DNA of 5,971 nt from Nocardiopsaceae bacterium (GCA_031254715.1 JAIRTY010000387.1:1-5971); one strand, 5' to 3'; shown: positions 1-5,034, counted from the first letter of the stretch. Program-made: numbers and translations. The notes: generated by a model not told the origin, from the letters alone.

Positions 1-5
1 GAGAG

Positions 6-21
6 CCGCCGGGCCCGGCGG
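6..21. repeat. 16-bp perfect palindrome upstream of the DGPF-sigma operon
   Basis: CCGCCGGG at 6-13 is followed directly by its reverse complement CCCGGCGG at 14-21. As RNA it would fold into a 6-bp GC stem with a GGCC loop. It could be the terminator of a gene left of the window (no T-run follows) or an operator for the operon starting at 47. The left edge of the window prevents a decision. Confidence 0.45.
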
Positions 22-30
22 TAACGTTCG

Positions 31-38
31 GAAAGGGG
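31..38 (+). promoter_or_regulatory. ribosome binding site of the DGPF gene
   Basis: GAAAGGGG ends eight bases before the ATG at 47, a suitable Shine-Dalgarno spacing, and it supports that start. No complete promoter is visible in the 46 bases before the gene. Confidence 0.6.
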
Positions 39-46
39 TTCTTCCC

Positions 47-403
47 ATGACCAAGTACCTGCTCAGCGTGTATCAGCCCACCGGCGCCGAGCCCCCGCCG
101 CCCGACGTCCTCGACAAGATCATGCAGGACGTGGCGGCCTGGCAGGACGAGCTCAAGGCCGCCGGCGCGTGGGTGTTCACCGGGCGGCTGCACGCCCCCG
201 CCACCGCCACCGTGCTGCAGCAGTCCGGCGATGACGTGCTCATGACCGACGGCCCGTTCACCGAGGGCAAGGAGTACATCGCCGGGTTCACCATCATCCA
301 GGCGCCCGATCTGGATGCCGCTCTCGAGTGGGGCCGCAAGTTCTCGCGGGTGGTCGCGCTCCCGCTGGAGGTGCGGCCGATGCTGGACGACGACGAGAGC
401 TGA
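47..403 (+). CDS. YCII-related DGPF-domain protein
   Basis: A 118-residue cytoplasmic protein of the YCII/DGPF family, with no signal peptide or membrane segment. The hallmark is DGPFTEGKE at residues 68-76, very close to the family consensus DGPFAETKE. The start MTKYLLSVY, the central helix (about 20-40) and the closing hydrophobic strand are arranged as in other members, and the length is usual. The family has a ferredoxin-like dimeric alpha/beta fold; the reaction, if any, of actinobacterial DGPF proteins is not established. The ATG at 47 has a well-spaced GAAAGGGG. The gene ends seven bases before the likely start of an ECF42-type sigma factor, so the two are almost certainly co-transcribed. 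DGPF genes are the characteristic neighbours and reported targets of ECF42 sigma factors, so this protein is probably controlled by its partner. The family call is firm; its role is unknown. Confidence 0.93.
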   Translation: MTKYLLSVYQPTGAEPPPPDVLDKIMQDVAAWQDELKAAGAWVFTGRLHAPATATVLQQSGDDVLMTDGPFTEGKEYIAGFTIIQAPDLDAALEWGRKFSRVVALPLEVRPMLDDDES

Positions 404-410
404 CGCCCGG

Positions 411-1634
411 GTGCCGCCGGTGGACTTGTCCGAGATCGAGCGGGTCTTCCGGGAGGAGTACGGCCGCGCGGTGGCCGTCCTGGTCCGCGTGCTCGGCGAC
501 ATCGACGCCGCCGAGGAAGCGGTCCAGGACGCGTTCACCGCGGCCGTGGCGCGATGGCCGTACGCCGGGCTGCCCGCCAGCCCCGCGGGCTGGATCATCA
601 CCACCGCCCGCAACCGGGCGATCGACCGGCTCCGCCGCGAGGCGACCCGCAACGACCGGCACGCCCAGGCGGCCCTGCTGCACGCCAGCGACGAGCCTGC
701 CGAGGAGGGCCCGGTGCGTGATGACCGGCTGCGACTGATCTTCACCTGCTGCCATCCCGCGCTCAGCGTCAGCGCCCAGGTCGCGCTGACGCTGCGGTTG
801 CTGGGAGGGCTGACCACCCCCGAGATCGCCCGCGCGTTCCTGGTGCCCGAGCCGGCCATGGCCCAGCGGCTGGTCCGGGCCAAGGCCAAGATCCGCGCGG
901 CCCGGATCCCCTACCGGGTCCCGGCCGAGGCCGACCTCCCGGAGCGGCTGCGGGCCGTGCTCGCTGTTGTCTACCTCATCTTCAACGAGGGCTACACGGC
1001 AAGCTCGGGCGAGGCACTGGTGCGCGAGGACCTGTGCGCGGAGGCGATCCGGCTGGGGCGGCTGCTGGCTGGGCTCATGCCCGACGAGCCGGAGGTCATC
1101 GGGCTGCTCGCGCTGCTGCTGCTGATCCACTCCCGGCGGGCGGCCAGGACCGCCCCGGACGGGAGCCTGGTACGGCTGGCCGGCCAGGACCGCAGCCGCT
1201 GGGATCCGGCCCTGATCGCCGAGGGCCAGGCCCTGGTCGCGGCCTGCCTGCGGCGCGGCCAGCCCGGCCGGTACCAGATCCAGGCCGCGATCAACGCCGT
1301 GCACAGTGACGCGGCGACCGCGGCCGGCACCGACTGGCGCCAGATCCGGGAGCTCTACGATCAGCTCGCGGGCATCGACCCGGGCCCGGTGGTGGCGCTC
1401 AACCGCGCGGTCGCGGTGGCCGAGGTGGAAGGGCCCGCCGCCGGGCTGGACCTGGTAGACGGCCTCGGCCTGGACGGCTATCACGTGTTCCACGCCATCC
1501 GGGCCGACCTGCTCCGGCGGCTCGGCCGCACCGCCGAGGCGGCGCAGGCTTACCAGGCGGCACTGGCCCGCACCCGGAACGAGGCCGAGCGCGACTATCT
1601 GCGCCGCGCCCGTGAGCAGCTACCCCGTCCCTGA
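411..1634 (+). CDS. ECF42-type RNA polymerase sigma factor with DUF6596/TPR C-terminal extension
   Basis: A 407-residue sigma-70 family protein, about twice the length of an ordinary ECF sigma factor. Numbering from GTG 411, region 2 covers about 9-80 (IERVFREEYG, then AEEAVQDAF at 34-42 and GWIITTARNRAIDRLRRE at 60-77). Region 4 covers about 105-168, opening with FTCCHPAL (111-118), typical of this group, and containing the helix-turn-helix LTTPEIARAFLVPEPAMAQRL. A DUF6596-like segment follows, with VYLIFNEGY at 187-195, then TPR-like helices to the end (for example the segment ending GRTAEAAQAYQAALART). Known ECF42 sigma factors lack a cognate anti-sigma factor, are encoded beside DGPF proteins, and need the C-terminal extension for activity; none of that is tested here. 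GTG 411 and GTG 420 are both possible starts, neither with a strong Shine-Dalgarno; translational coupling to the DGPF gene is likely. Longer in-frame starts would overlap that gene's C-terminal part. Confidence 0.92.
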   Translation: MPPVDLSEIERVFREEYGRAVAVLVRVLGDIDAAEEAVQDAFTAAVARWPYAGLPASPAGWIITTARNRAIDRLRREATRNDRHAQAALLHASDEPAEEGPVRDDRLRLIFTCCHPALSVSAQVALTLRLLGGLTTPEIARAFLVPEPAMAQRLVRAKAKIRAARIPYRVPAEADLPERLRAVLAVVYLIFNEGYTASSGEALVREDLCAEAIRLGRLLAGLMPDEPEVIGLLALLLLIHSRRAARTAPDGSLVRLAGQDRSRWDPALIAEGQALVAACLRRGQPGRYQIQAAINAVHSDAATAAGTDWRQIRELYDQLAGIDPGPVVALNRAVAVAEVEGPAAGLDLVDGLGLDGYHVFHAIRADLLRRLGRTAEAAQAYQAALARTRNEAERDYLRRAREQLPRP

Positions 1635-1636
1635 CC

Positions 1637-1662
1637 GCCCCTCCCGGGTTCACGGGCGGGGC
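1637..1662 (+). terminator. hairpin after the sigma factor gene, likely terminator
   Basis: GCCCC (1637-1641) plus CCCG (1643-1646) pair with CGGG (1653-1656) plus GGGGC (1658-1662) around the loop GGTTCA. This gives nine G-C pairs with one T/C mismatch, starting two bases after the stop codon. There is no T-run, which is common for actinobacterial terminators. The hairpin overlaps the upstream part of the next gene's putative promoter. Confidence 0.5.
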
Positions 1663-1673
1663 CCGGCCTGGCC

Positions 1674-1685
1674 TACCCTTGCCCA
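1674..1685 (+). promoter_or_regulatory. -10 element of a putative leaderless promoter for the GNAT gene
   Basis: TACCCT at 1674-1679 fits the actinobacterial TANNNT -10 pattern. It is followed by exactly six bases and then GTG at 1686, so transcription would begin at the start codon. No Shine-Dalgarno precedes the GTG, as expected for a leaderless mRNA. A weak -35-like TTCACG lies at 1649-1654 with a 19-base spacer, inside the hairpin of the upstream gene. Confidence 0.5.
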
Positions 1686-2165
1686 GTGCCCGAACTAATC
1701 CGCCCCACCCCGGTCGTCCGGGACTCCTACCTGGCTGGCGAGCGAGCCACCTGGCAGGAGCTGGGCGCGCTGCCCTCCTGGCTGGGGGAAGCCGAGTCCG
1801 ACTTCGGGTCGTTCGCCGCCTCCCGCGCGGTGACCAGGGAGCTGTGGGGGGTCCCGACCACCGAACTGTGGTTCGTTGACGGTCCCGCCTACCTGGGCAC
1901 CGTCATGATCAGGCACCAGCTCACCCCGCAGCTGGAGCGCGAGGGCGGGCACATCGGCTACCACGTGGTGCCCGCCGAGCGGCGGCGCGGGCACGCCACC
2001 GCCATGCTGGCGGCCGCCTGCACCCGCTGCCGCGACGACGGCATGGCCGAGGTGCTGATCACCTGCCAGACGGACAACATCGCGTCGCGCCGGGTGATCG
2101 AGACCAACGGCGGCAAGCTCGACACCGAGAGCAACGGCATCCGCCGGTACCTCATCCGGCTCTGA
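1686..2165 (+). CDS. GNAT family N-acetyltransferase
   Basis: A 159-residue soluble protein with the GNAT fold. Acetyl-CoA binding motif A is visible at residues 88-108: GHIGYHVVPAERRRGHATAML, where the R99-R100-R101-G102-H103-A104 loop corresponds to the R/Q-x-x-G-x-A pyrophosphate-binding signature. The later segment with N131, R135-R136 and NGG at 141-143 (NIASRRVIETNGG) is the usual motif B and alpha-4 region, where an Asn and neighbouring residues contact the CoA arm. The N-terminal 60 residues form the variable acceptor side, so the acceptor (amino acid, peptide, antibiotic or protein) cannot be told. The layout resembles the small uncharacterised acetyltransferases grouped as COG3981, which is recalled and not searched. 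GTG 1686 is chosen because it gives the full domain and follows a -10 hexamer by six bases. Hairpins on both sides suggest a single-gene transcript. Confidence 0.85.
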   Translation: MPELIRPTPVVRDSYLAGERATWQELGALPSWLGEAESDFGSFAASRAVTRELWGVPTTELWFVDGPAYLGTVMIRHQLTPQLEREGGHIGYHVVPAERRRGHATAMLAAACTRCRDDGMAEVLITCQTDNIASRRVIETNGGKLDTESNGIRRYLIRL

Positions 2166-2177
2166 CCCCGCTCGCAC

Positions 2178-2220
2178 GCTGGCGGGCGCCGGCTTCCGGC
2201 CCGGTTTCAGCCCGGCCAGC
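2178..2220 (+). terminator. two-part hairpin after the acetyltransferase gene
   Basis: GCTGGCGGGC (2178-2187) pairs with the segment 2210-2220 (GCCC, one bulged G, GCCAGC), ten pairs in all. A second stem, GCCGG (2188-2192) with CCGGC (2196-2200), sits inside. It starts 13 bases after the stop codon and 63 bases before the next gene. Without a T-run it is a probable, not certain, terminator; being a near-symmetrical stem it could act from either side. Confidence 0.45.
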
Positions 2221-2249
2221 CAGGGCAGTAGCGGCGGGATGTATGAGCC

Positions 2250-2277
2250 CGCTGACAGAATCACCGCTGCGCTGACA
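2250..2277 (+). promoter_or_regulatory. direct repeat upstream of the cation transporter, candidate operator
   Basis: CGCTGACA occurs at 2250-2257 and again at 2270-2277, 20 bases apart, so both copies face roughly the same side of the helix. The second copy ends five bases before the GTG of the transporter gene. The position suits a regulator of metal export, but no regulator gene is nearby and the repeat matches no operator I know. Confidence 0.3.
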
Positions 2278-2282
2278 AGGGA

Positions 2283-3206
2283 GTGAAGCGCGCCCAGCAG
2301 CACGATGCCACCCGCCGTACGGTTCTCATCGCCGGCGGGGCGAACCTGCTGGTGGGGGCCGTCAAGCTGGCGGCCGGGATCATCAGCGGGTCCAGTGCGA
2401 TGCTGGCCGAGGCGGCGCACTCGGCCGCGGACACCCTCAACCAGGGGTTCCTGCTCGCGTCGCTGCGGCGGGGCGAGCGGCCCCCCGACAGCGGTCACCC
2501 GTTCGGCTACGGCCAGGAACGGTACTTCTGGTCGCTGCTGGCGGCGTTCGGGATCTTCATCGCCGGCGCAGGCTTCTCGGTGTTCGAGGGGCTGCTCGCG
2601 CTGACCCGCGGCGGCAGTGAGAGCCCCCTGGTCGCCTACGTGGCGCTGGCAGTCGCGTTCGTGGCCGAGGGCACCTCGTTCGTCCGTGCCTACCGACAGC
2701 TGCGGGGCGAGGCCCGCAGCCGCCGGAAGGAACTGCTCGACCACGTAGAGACCAGCCCAGACACCACCGTCAAGACCGCGCTGTTCGAGGACTCCGCTGC
2801 CCTCATCGGCCTGGTCCTGGCCGCGGCCGGGGTCTCGCTCCGGCAGGTCACGGGGTCGGCGGTGTGGGACGGCGGGGCGTCCATGGCGATCGGCGCGCTG
2901 CTGGTCGTGGTAGCCGTCAAGCTCGGCCTCGACAGCCGTGACCTGATCATCGGGCGGGCCGCCGACCCCGCCCAGCAGCAGCTGATCAGGACCGAGATCA
3001 GCGGCACGCCGGGGGTGGACGAGCTGCTGGAACTGCGCACGATGCACCTCGGGCCCGACAGCCTGATCGTCGCCGCCCGGGTGGCGTTGAGCGATGAGAT
3101 CACGGTCGGACAGGCGGAGGACCTTGCCGACGACATCGACCGCCGGCTGGCGGAGAAGCTGCCGCTGGAACCGCACGTGTTCGTGGACCCCACCCAGACC
3201 GCGTAA
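2283..3206 (+). CDS. ZnT9-like cation diffusion facilitator (CDF) family transporter
   Basis: A 307-residue inner-membrane protein expected to export divalent cations (probably Zn2+) by proton antiport. Hydrophobic helices lie near residues 13-34, 36-58, 82-107, 115-137, 165-186 and 196-216, followed by a cytoplasmic domain (about 226-307). In helix 2, H46-S-A-A-D50 is the HxxxD metal-site motif, continued by DTLNQGFLL. Then come SGHPFGYGQERYFWSLLAAFGIF (70-92) and, in helix 5, LFEDSAALIG (167-176). HSxxDxxNQG, HPxGxxxxRY and LxEDxAxxxG are features I recall from the SLC30A9/ZnT9 branch, not from YiiP/ZitB, where helix 5 carries a DxxxD or HxxxD pair. GTG 2283 is the only usable start: an in-frame stop lies at 2253 and no other start codon intervenes. 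Its Shine-Dalgarno-like AAGGGAG (2277-2283) touches the GTG, too close for normal use. The metal is inferred. Confidence 0.9.
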   Translation: MKRAQQHDATRRTVLIAGGANLLVGAVKLAAGIISGSSAMLAEAAHSAADTLNQGFLLASLRRGERPPDSGHPFGYGQERYFWSLLAAFGIFIAGAGFSVFEGLLALTRGGSESPLVAYVALAVAFVAEGTSFVRAYRQLRGEARSRRKELLDHVETSPDTTVKTALFEDSAALIGLVLAAAGVSLRQVTGSAVWDGGASMAIGALLVVVAVKLGLDSRDLIIGRAADPAQQQLIRTEISGTPGVDELLELRTMHLGPDSLIVAARVALSDEITVGQAEDLADDIDRRLAEKLPLEPHVFVDPTQTA

Positions 3207-3239
3207 CGGCTGCGCCCGGCCCTGCGTTCCGCCGACATG

Positions 3240-3244
3240 AAGGA
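3240..3244 (+). promoter_or_regulatory. ribosome binding site of the 60-residue protein gene
   Basis: AAGGA ends nine bases before GTG 3254. The nearby ATG codons at 3237 and 3244 are in other frames, so this site supports the GTG as the start of the small gene. Confidence 0.55.
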
Positions 3245-3253
3245 TGGTGAACG

Positions 3254-3436
3254 GTGAGCATCACGCCCGCGGCGGCCCTGGCCAGGCTCAAGGTGCAATA
3301 CCCGGAGTGGAAGATCACCCAGGCCGGTGACCAGTACACGGCAACGAACCGGGACACCGGCCGCAGGTTACGCGCCCGCAGCATCGCCAGCCTGGAATAC
3401 CTGCTGGCCGGGAAGAAACCGGGACCCCGTGCTTAG
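3254..3436 (+). CDS. small protein of unknown function (60 residues)
   Basis: I do not recognise a named family. The protein is short, basic and soluble, with no signal peptide, membrane helix or cysteine. It begins with an amphipathic helix (residues 5-15), then YPEWKI (16-21), a predicted beta segment DQYTATNRDTGRRLRARS (26-43) and a closing helix SLEYLLAG (46-53). A helix followed by P-x-W-x-I and an Arg-rich hairpin recalls small actinomycete proteins of unknown function often found as orphans, but this is an impression only. GTG 3254 is preceded by AAGGA at suitable distance, and third codon positions are mostly G or C, both supporting a real gene. It starts 47 bases after the cation transporter stop with no clear hairpin between, so the two may be co-transcribed. 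The Arg-rich strand could bind nucleic acid; that is a guess. Confidence 0.7.
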   Translation: MSITPAAALARLKVQYPEWKITQAGDQYTATNRDTGRRLRARSIASLEYLLAGKKPGPRA

Positions 3437-3460
3437 CAAAAACCCGGTCAAACATCACTC

Positions 3461-3506
3461 GCCTGGGAGCCGGATCTTCGTGGCCGTCAGTGTTATCTTC
3501 CCAGGC
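3461..3506 (+). repeat. 8-bp inverted repeat after the small gene
   Basis: GCCTGGGA (3461-3468) is the reverse complement of TCCCAGGC (3499-3506), separated by 30 bases. It lies 24 bases after the stop of the small gene. It may be a weak terminator or a structured region, but the long loop and lack of a T-run make the role unclear. Confidence 0.35.
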
Positions 3507-3516
3507 AGGACGCGTT

Positions 3517-3526
3517 TGCCCGGGCA
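3517..3526. repeat. 10-bp palindrome TGCCCGGGCA
   Basis: TGCCCGGGCA is a perfect palindrome just before the AT-richer CTATAG at 3528-3533. It could be an operator near a promoter of the downstream enzyme gene, but palindromes of this size are not rare in DNA this rich in G and C. Confidence 0.25.
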
Positions 3527-3558
3527 CCTATAGGGTCCGCGGGTAACGGGTATCACCC

Positions 3559-3619
3559 TGACCGTTATGGTTTCGAGACTGACCTAGTAGCAACGGGAGT
3601 CATGACCGGTAGACTGACC
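3559..3619 (+). promoter_or_regulatory. cluster of four TGACC boxes upstream of the SqdB-like gene
   Basis: TGACC occurs at 3559-3563, 3580-3584, 3603-3607 and 3615-3619, all on the + strand. The second and fourth copies are part of a 9-base direct repeat AGACTGACC (3576-3584 and 3611-3619), and the last two share TGACCGG at a 12-base period. The first two are 21 bases apart, two helical turns. This could be a regulator-binding array or part of a structured leader. The AT-richer TANNNT strings nearby (TAGGGT at 3531, TATGGT at 3566) have no convincing -35 partner, so the transcription start is not assigned. Confidence 0.3.
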
Positions 3620-3714
3620 GGCCACGGGATGCCACGACTGAGGCGTTTGCCTGGCTCCCGGCCCTCCGGCGGTAGCCGCGGGCTTTCCCTCAAGAGCGGA
3701 GCAAGATGGGAGTC
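3594..3714 (+). promoter_or_regulatory. possible structured leader with alternative pairing at the Shine-Dalgarno
   Basis: CGGGAGTC (3594-3601) can pair with GGCTCCCG (3653-3660), eight pairs with one G-U. This closes a domain holding two hairpins: CCGGT/ACCGG (3606-3610 with 3617-3621) and AGGC/GCCT (3641-3644 with 3649-3652). The same GGCTCCC (3653-3659) can instead pair with GGGAGTC at 3708-3714, which contains the Shine-Dalgarno of the enzyme gene. GGGAGTC is thus present twice and the two pairings exclude each other, as in a translational switch. I recognise no known riboswitch class, and short GC-rich complementarities arise by chance, so confidence is low. Confidence 0.3.
3708..3712 (+). 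promoter_or_regulatory. ribosome binding site deciding the start of the SqdB-like gene
   Basis: GGGAG ends five bases before ATG 3718 and favours it over the in-frame ATG 3706, whose GGAG at 3698-3701 is only four bases away. Starting at 3718 gives MRVLVLGGDG, which aligns with the start of the dinucleotide-binding fold in relatives. Confidence 0.5.
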
Positions 3715-3717
3715 GGA

Positions 3718-4926
3718 ATGCGCGTTCTGGTTCTTGGCGGCGACGGGTTCTGTGGCTGGCCAACCTCGCTGTACCTGTCGGACCGCGGGCACGACGTCAC
3801 CATCATCGACAACCTGAGCCGGCGCAAGATCGACGTCGAGCTCGAGGTCGGGTCCCTGACGCCGATCCGCCCGACCAGCGAGCGGCTGCACGCGTGGCGC
3901 GAGGTATCGGGCCGGGACATCGGCTTCATCAGCCTCGACCTGGCGACCGAGTACGACCGGCTGGTCACCGTCCTCACCGAGCTGCGGCCGGAGGCGATCA
4001 TCCACTTCGCCGAGCAGCGGGCAGCGCCGTACTCGATGCGCAACACGCACGCCAAGCGCTACACGGTGGACAACAACGTGCGGGCCACCCACAACCTGCT
4101 GACCGCGCTGGTGGCGACGGGCGTCGACGCGTCCCTGGTGCACCTGGGCACGATGGGCGTCTACGGCTACGGCTGGTCGGGCAGCGCGCCGATCCCCGAG
4201 GGCTACCTGACGGTGAAGGTGCCCACGCCGGACGGCGAGATCGAGCGGGAGATCCTGCACCCCGCCAACCCTGGGTCCGTCTACCACATGACCAAGACCC
4301 TGGATCAGCTGATGTTCGCGTTCTACGCCAAGAACGACGGGCTGCGCATCACCGACCTGCACCAGGGCATCGTCTGGGGCACCCAGACCGACCAGACCAT
4401 CCGCGACGAGCGGCTCATCAACCGGTTCGACTACGACGGCGACTACGGCACCGTGCTCAACCGGTTCCTCATGCAGGCGGCGATCGGGCACCCGCTCACC
4501 GTGCACGGCACGGGCGGGCAGACCCGCGCGTTCATCCACATCCGCGACACCGTCCGGTGCATCGAGATCGCGGTCACGAACCCGCCGGAGAATGGCGACC
4601 GGGTCCGGGTGCTCAACCAGATGACCGAGTGCCACCGGCTGCTCGACCTGGCCAAGATGATCGCGGACACGATGGGCGCCGAGATCGCCTACCTGCCCAA
4701 CCCGCGGCGGGAAGCCGAGGAGAACGAGCTGATCGTCCGCAACGACCAGTTCCTCGCGCTCGGCCTGAACCCGACCACGCTGTCCGAGGGCCTGCTGGAG
4801 GAGGGCAAGGAGGTCGCCGCCCGGTACAAGGACCGCGCCGACGTCACGAAGATCGTCGCGCGCTCGGTGTGGCGGGCCGGCATGGAGACCTCCGAGGACC
4901 TGCTCAAGGAGCTGCCGGCGAGCTGA
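3718..4926 (+). CDS. sqdB: UDP-sulfoquinovose synthase-like NAD-dependent epimerase/dehydratase
   Basis: A 402-residue extended short-chain dehydrogenase of the SQD1/SqdB type, which converts UDP-glucose and sulfite to UDP-sulfoquinovose with bound NAD+, giving the head-group donor for sulfolipid. The NAD-binding loop is GGDGFCGW (7-14), with acidic D31 at the end of strand 2 for the adenosine ribose. HFAEQRAAPYSM (96-107) matches the SQD1 segment HFGEQRSAPYSM. The catalytic set is visible as T145-M146 in LGTMGVYG and Y189-H-M-T-K193 (YxxxK). Further family blocks are the one around DLHQGIVWGTQTD, RFDYDGDYGTVLNRF, GHPLTVHGTGGQTRAFIHIRDTV, and NPRREAEEN near the C terminus. Length is usual, with a few extra residues between T145 and Y189 compared with plant SQD1. 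An alternative start at ATG 3706 adds four residues. No sulfolipid glycosyltransferase is adjacent, so a related sulfosugar nucleotide for a glycan or secondary metabolite is also possible. The family is certain, the exact substrate inferred. Confidence 0.93.
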   Translation: MRVLVLGGDGFCGWPTSLYLSDRGHDVTIIDNLSRRKIDVELEVGSLTPIRPTSERLHAWREVSGRDIGFISLDLATEYDRLVTVLTELRPEAIIHFAEQRAAPYSMRNTHAKRYTVDNNVRATHNLLTALVATGVDASLVHLGTMGVYGYGWSGSAPIPEGYLTVKVPTPDGEIEREILHPANPGSVYHMTKTLDQLMFAFYAKNDGLRITDLHQGIVWGTQTDQTIRDERLINRFDYDGDYGTVLNRFLMQAAIGHPLTVHGTGGQTRAFIHIRDTVRCIEIAVTNPPENGDRVRVLNQMTECHRLLDLAKMIADTMGAEIAYLPNPRREAEENELIVRNDQFLALGLNPTTLSEGLLEEGKEVAARYKDRADVTKIVARSVWRAGMETSEDLLKELPAS

Positions 4927-4966
4927 GCCGGGACCTGCTCTGGCGTGCTCGCAGCTTGATCACGTC

Positions 4967-4984
4967 CGCGGGCACGGGCCCGCG
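4967..4984 (+). terminator. GC hairpin after the SqdB-like gene
   Basis: CGCGGG (4967-4972) pairs with CCCGCG (4979-4984) around the loop CACGGG, 40 bases after the stop codon. No T-run follows. It is a plausible terminator separating the enzyme gene from the next, which has its own promoter-like sequence. Confidence 0.4.
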
Positions 4985-4997
4985 CGCCGGAAATGCG

Positions 4998-5034
4998 TTG
5001 GGCTGTTGGTAACCCGGCGGATTACCGTGACCCT
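4998..5034 (+). promoter_or_regulatory. putative leaderless promoter of the last gene
   Basis: TACCGT (5023-5028) fits TANNNT and is followed by exactly six bases and then GTG 5035, the same arrangement as at the acetyltransferase gene. A -35-like TTGGGC lies at 4998-5003 with a 19-base spacer, slightly long. No Shine-Dalgarno precedes the GTG. The 3' half of the -10 overlaps an inverted repeat. Confidence 0.5.

Noticed and set aside
1..46. ECF42 target promoter directly before the DGPF gene
   Set aside because: No TGTCGA-like -35 is present in the 46 visible bases; the promoter probably lies left of the window.
315..410. Longer start for the sigma factor (ATG 315)
   Set aside because: It would add 32 residues overlapping the conserved C-terminal part of the DGPF gene, and the added segment is Arg/Trp/Ser-rich without similarity to sigma region 2.
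294..1493. Long open frame on the - strand opposite the sigma factor (399 codons)
   Set aside because: It overlaps a gene with clear sigma-70 domains, has low-complexity Arg/Gly/Pro/Gln-rich composition and no recognisable domain; such antisense frames are common in very GC-rich DNA.
1695..3176. 493-codon open frame on the - strand
   Set aside because: It spans two domain-supported + strand genes and the hairpin between them; its composition is that of a frame shadow, with no family motif.
3542..3567. ECF-type promoter GGTAAC-N15-CGTTA before the SqdB-like gene
   Set aside because: It deviates from the GGAAC/CGTC consensus, and the same bases form an inverted repeat TAACGG/CCGTTA (3544-3549 with 3562-3567) that explains the match equally well.
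3529..3660. Possible ykkC (guanidine-I type) riboswitch, from AGGGT-CCG and CGGGAG strings
   Set aside because: The strings are short, spacing does not fit well and the conserved ACACGG block is absent; not enough to name the class.
3602..3817. Upstream open frame on the + strand (71 codons) overlapping the start of the SqdB-like gene
   Set aside because: The GGGAG is only two bases from its ATG, codon third positions are not clearly G/C-biased before 3718, and the protein is Ser/Arg-rich without motifs. A regulatory upstream frame cannot be excluded but is not supported.
3565..4635. 356-codon open frame on the - strand opposite the SqdB-like gene
   Set aside because: The + strand carries a complete conserved enzyme; the antisense product is Val/Asp/Arg-rich without motifs.
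4993..5034. Earlier start (ATG 4993) for the last gene
   Set aside because: In frame and open, but without a spaced Shine-Dalgarno, and it would place the -10-like TACCGT and the palindrome inside the coding region; GTG 5035 fits the leaderless pattern better.
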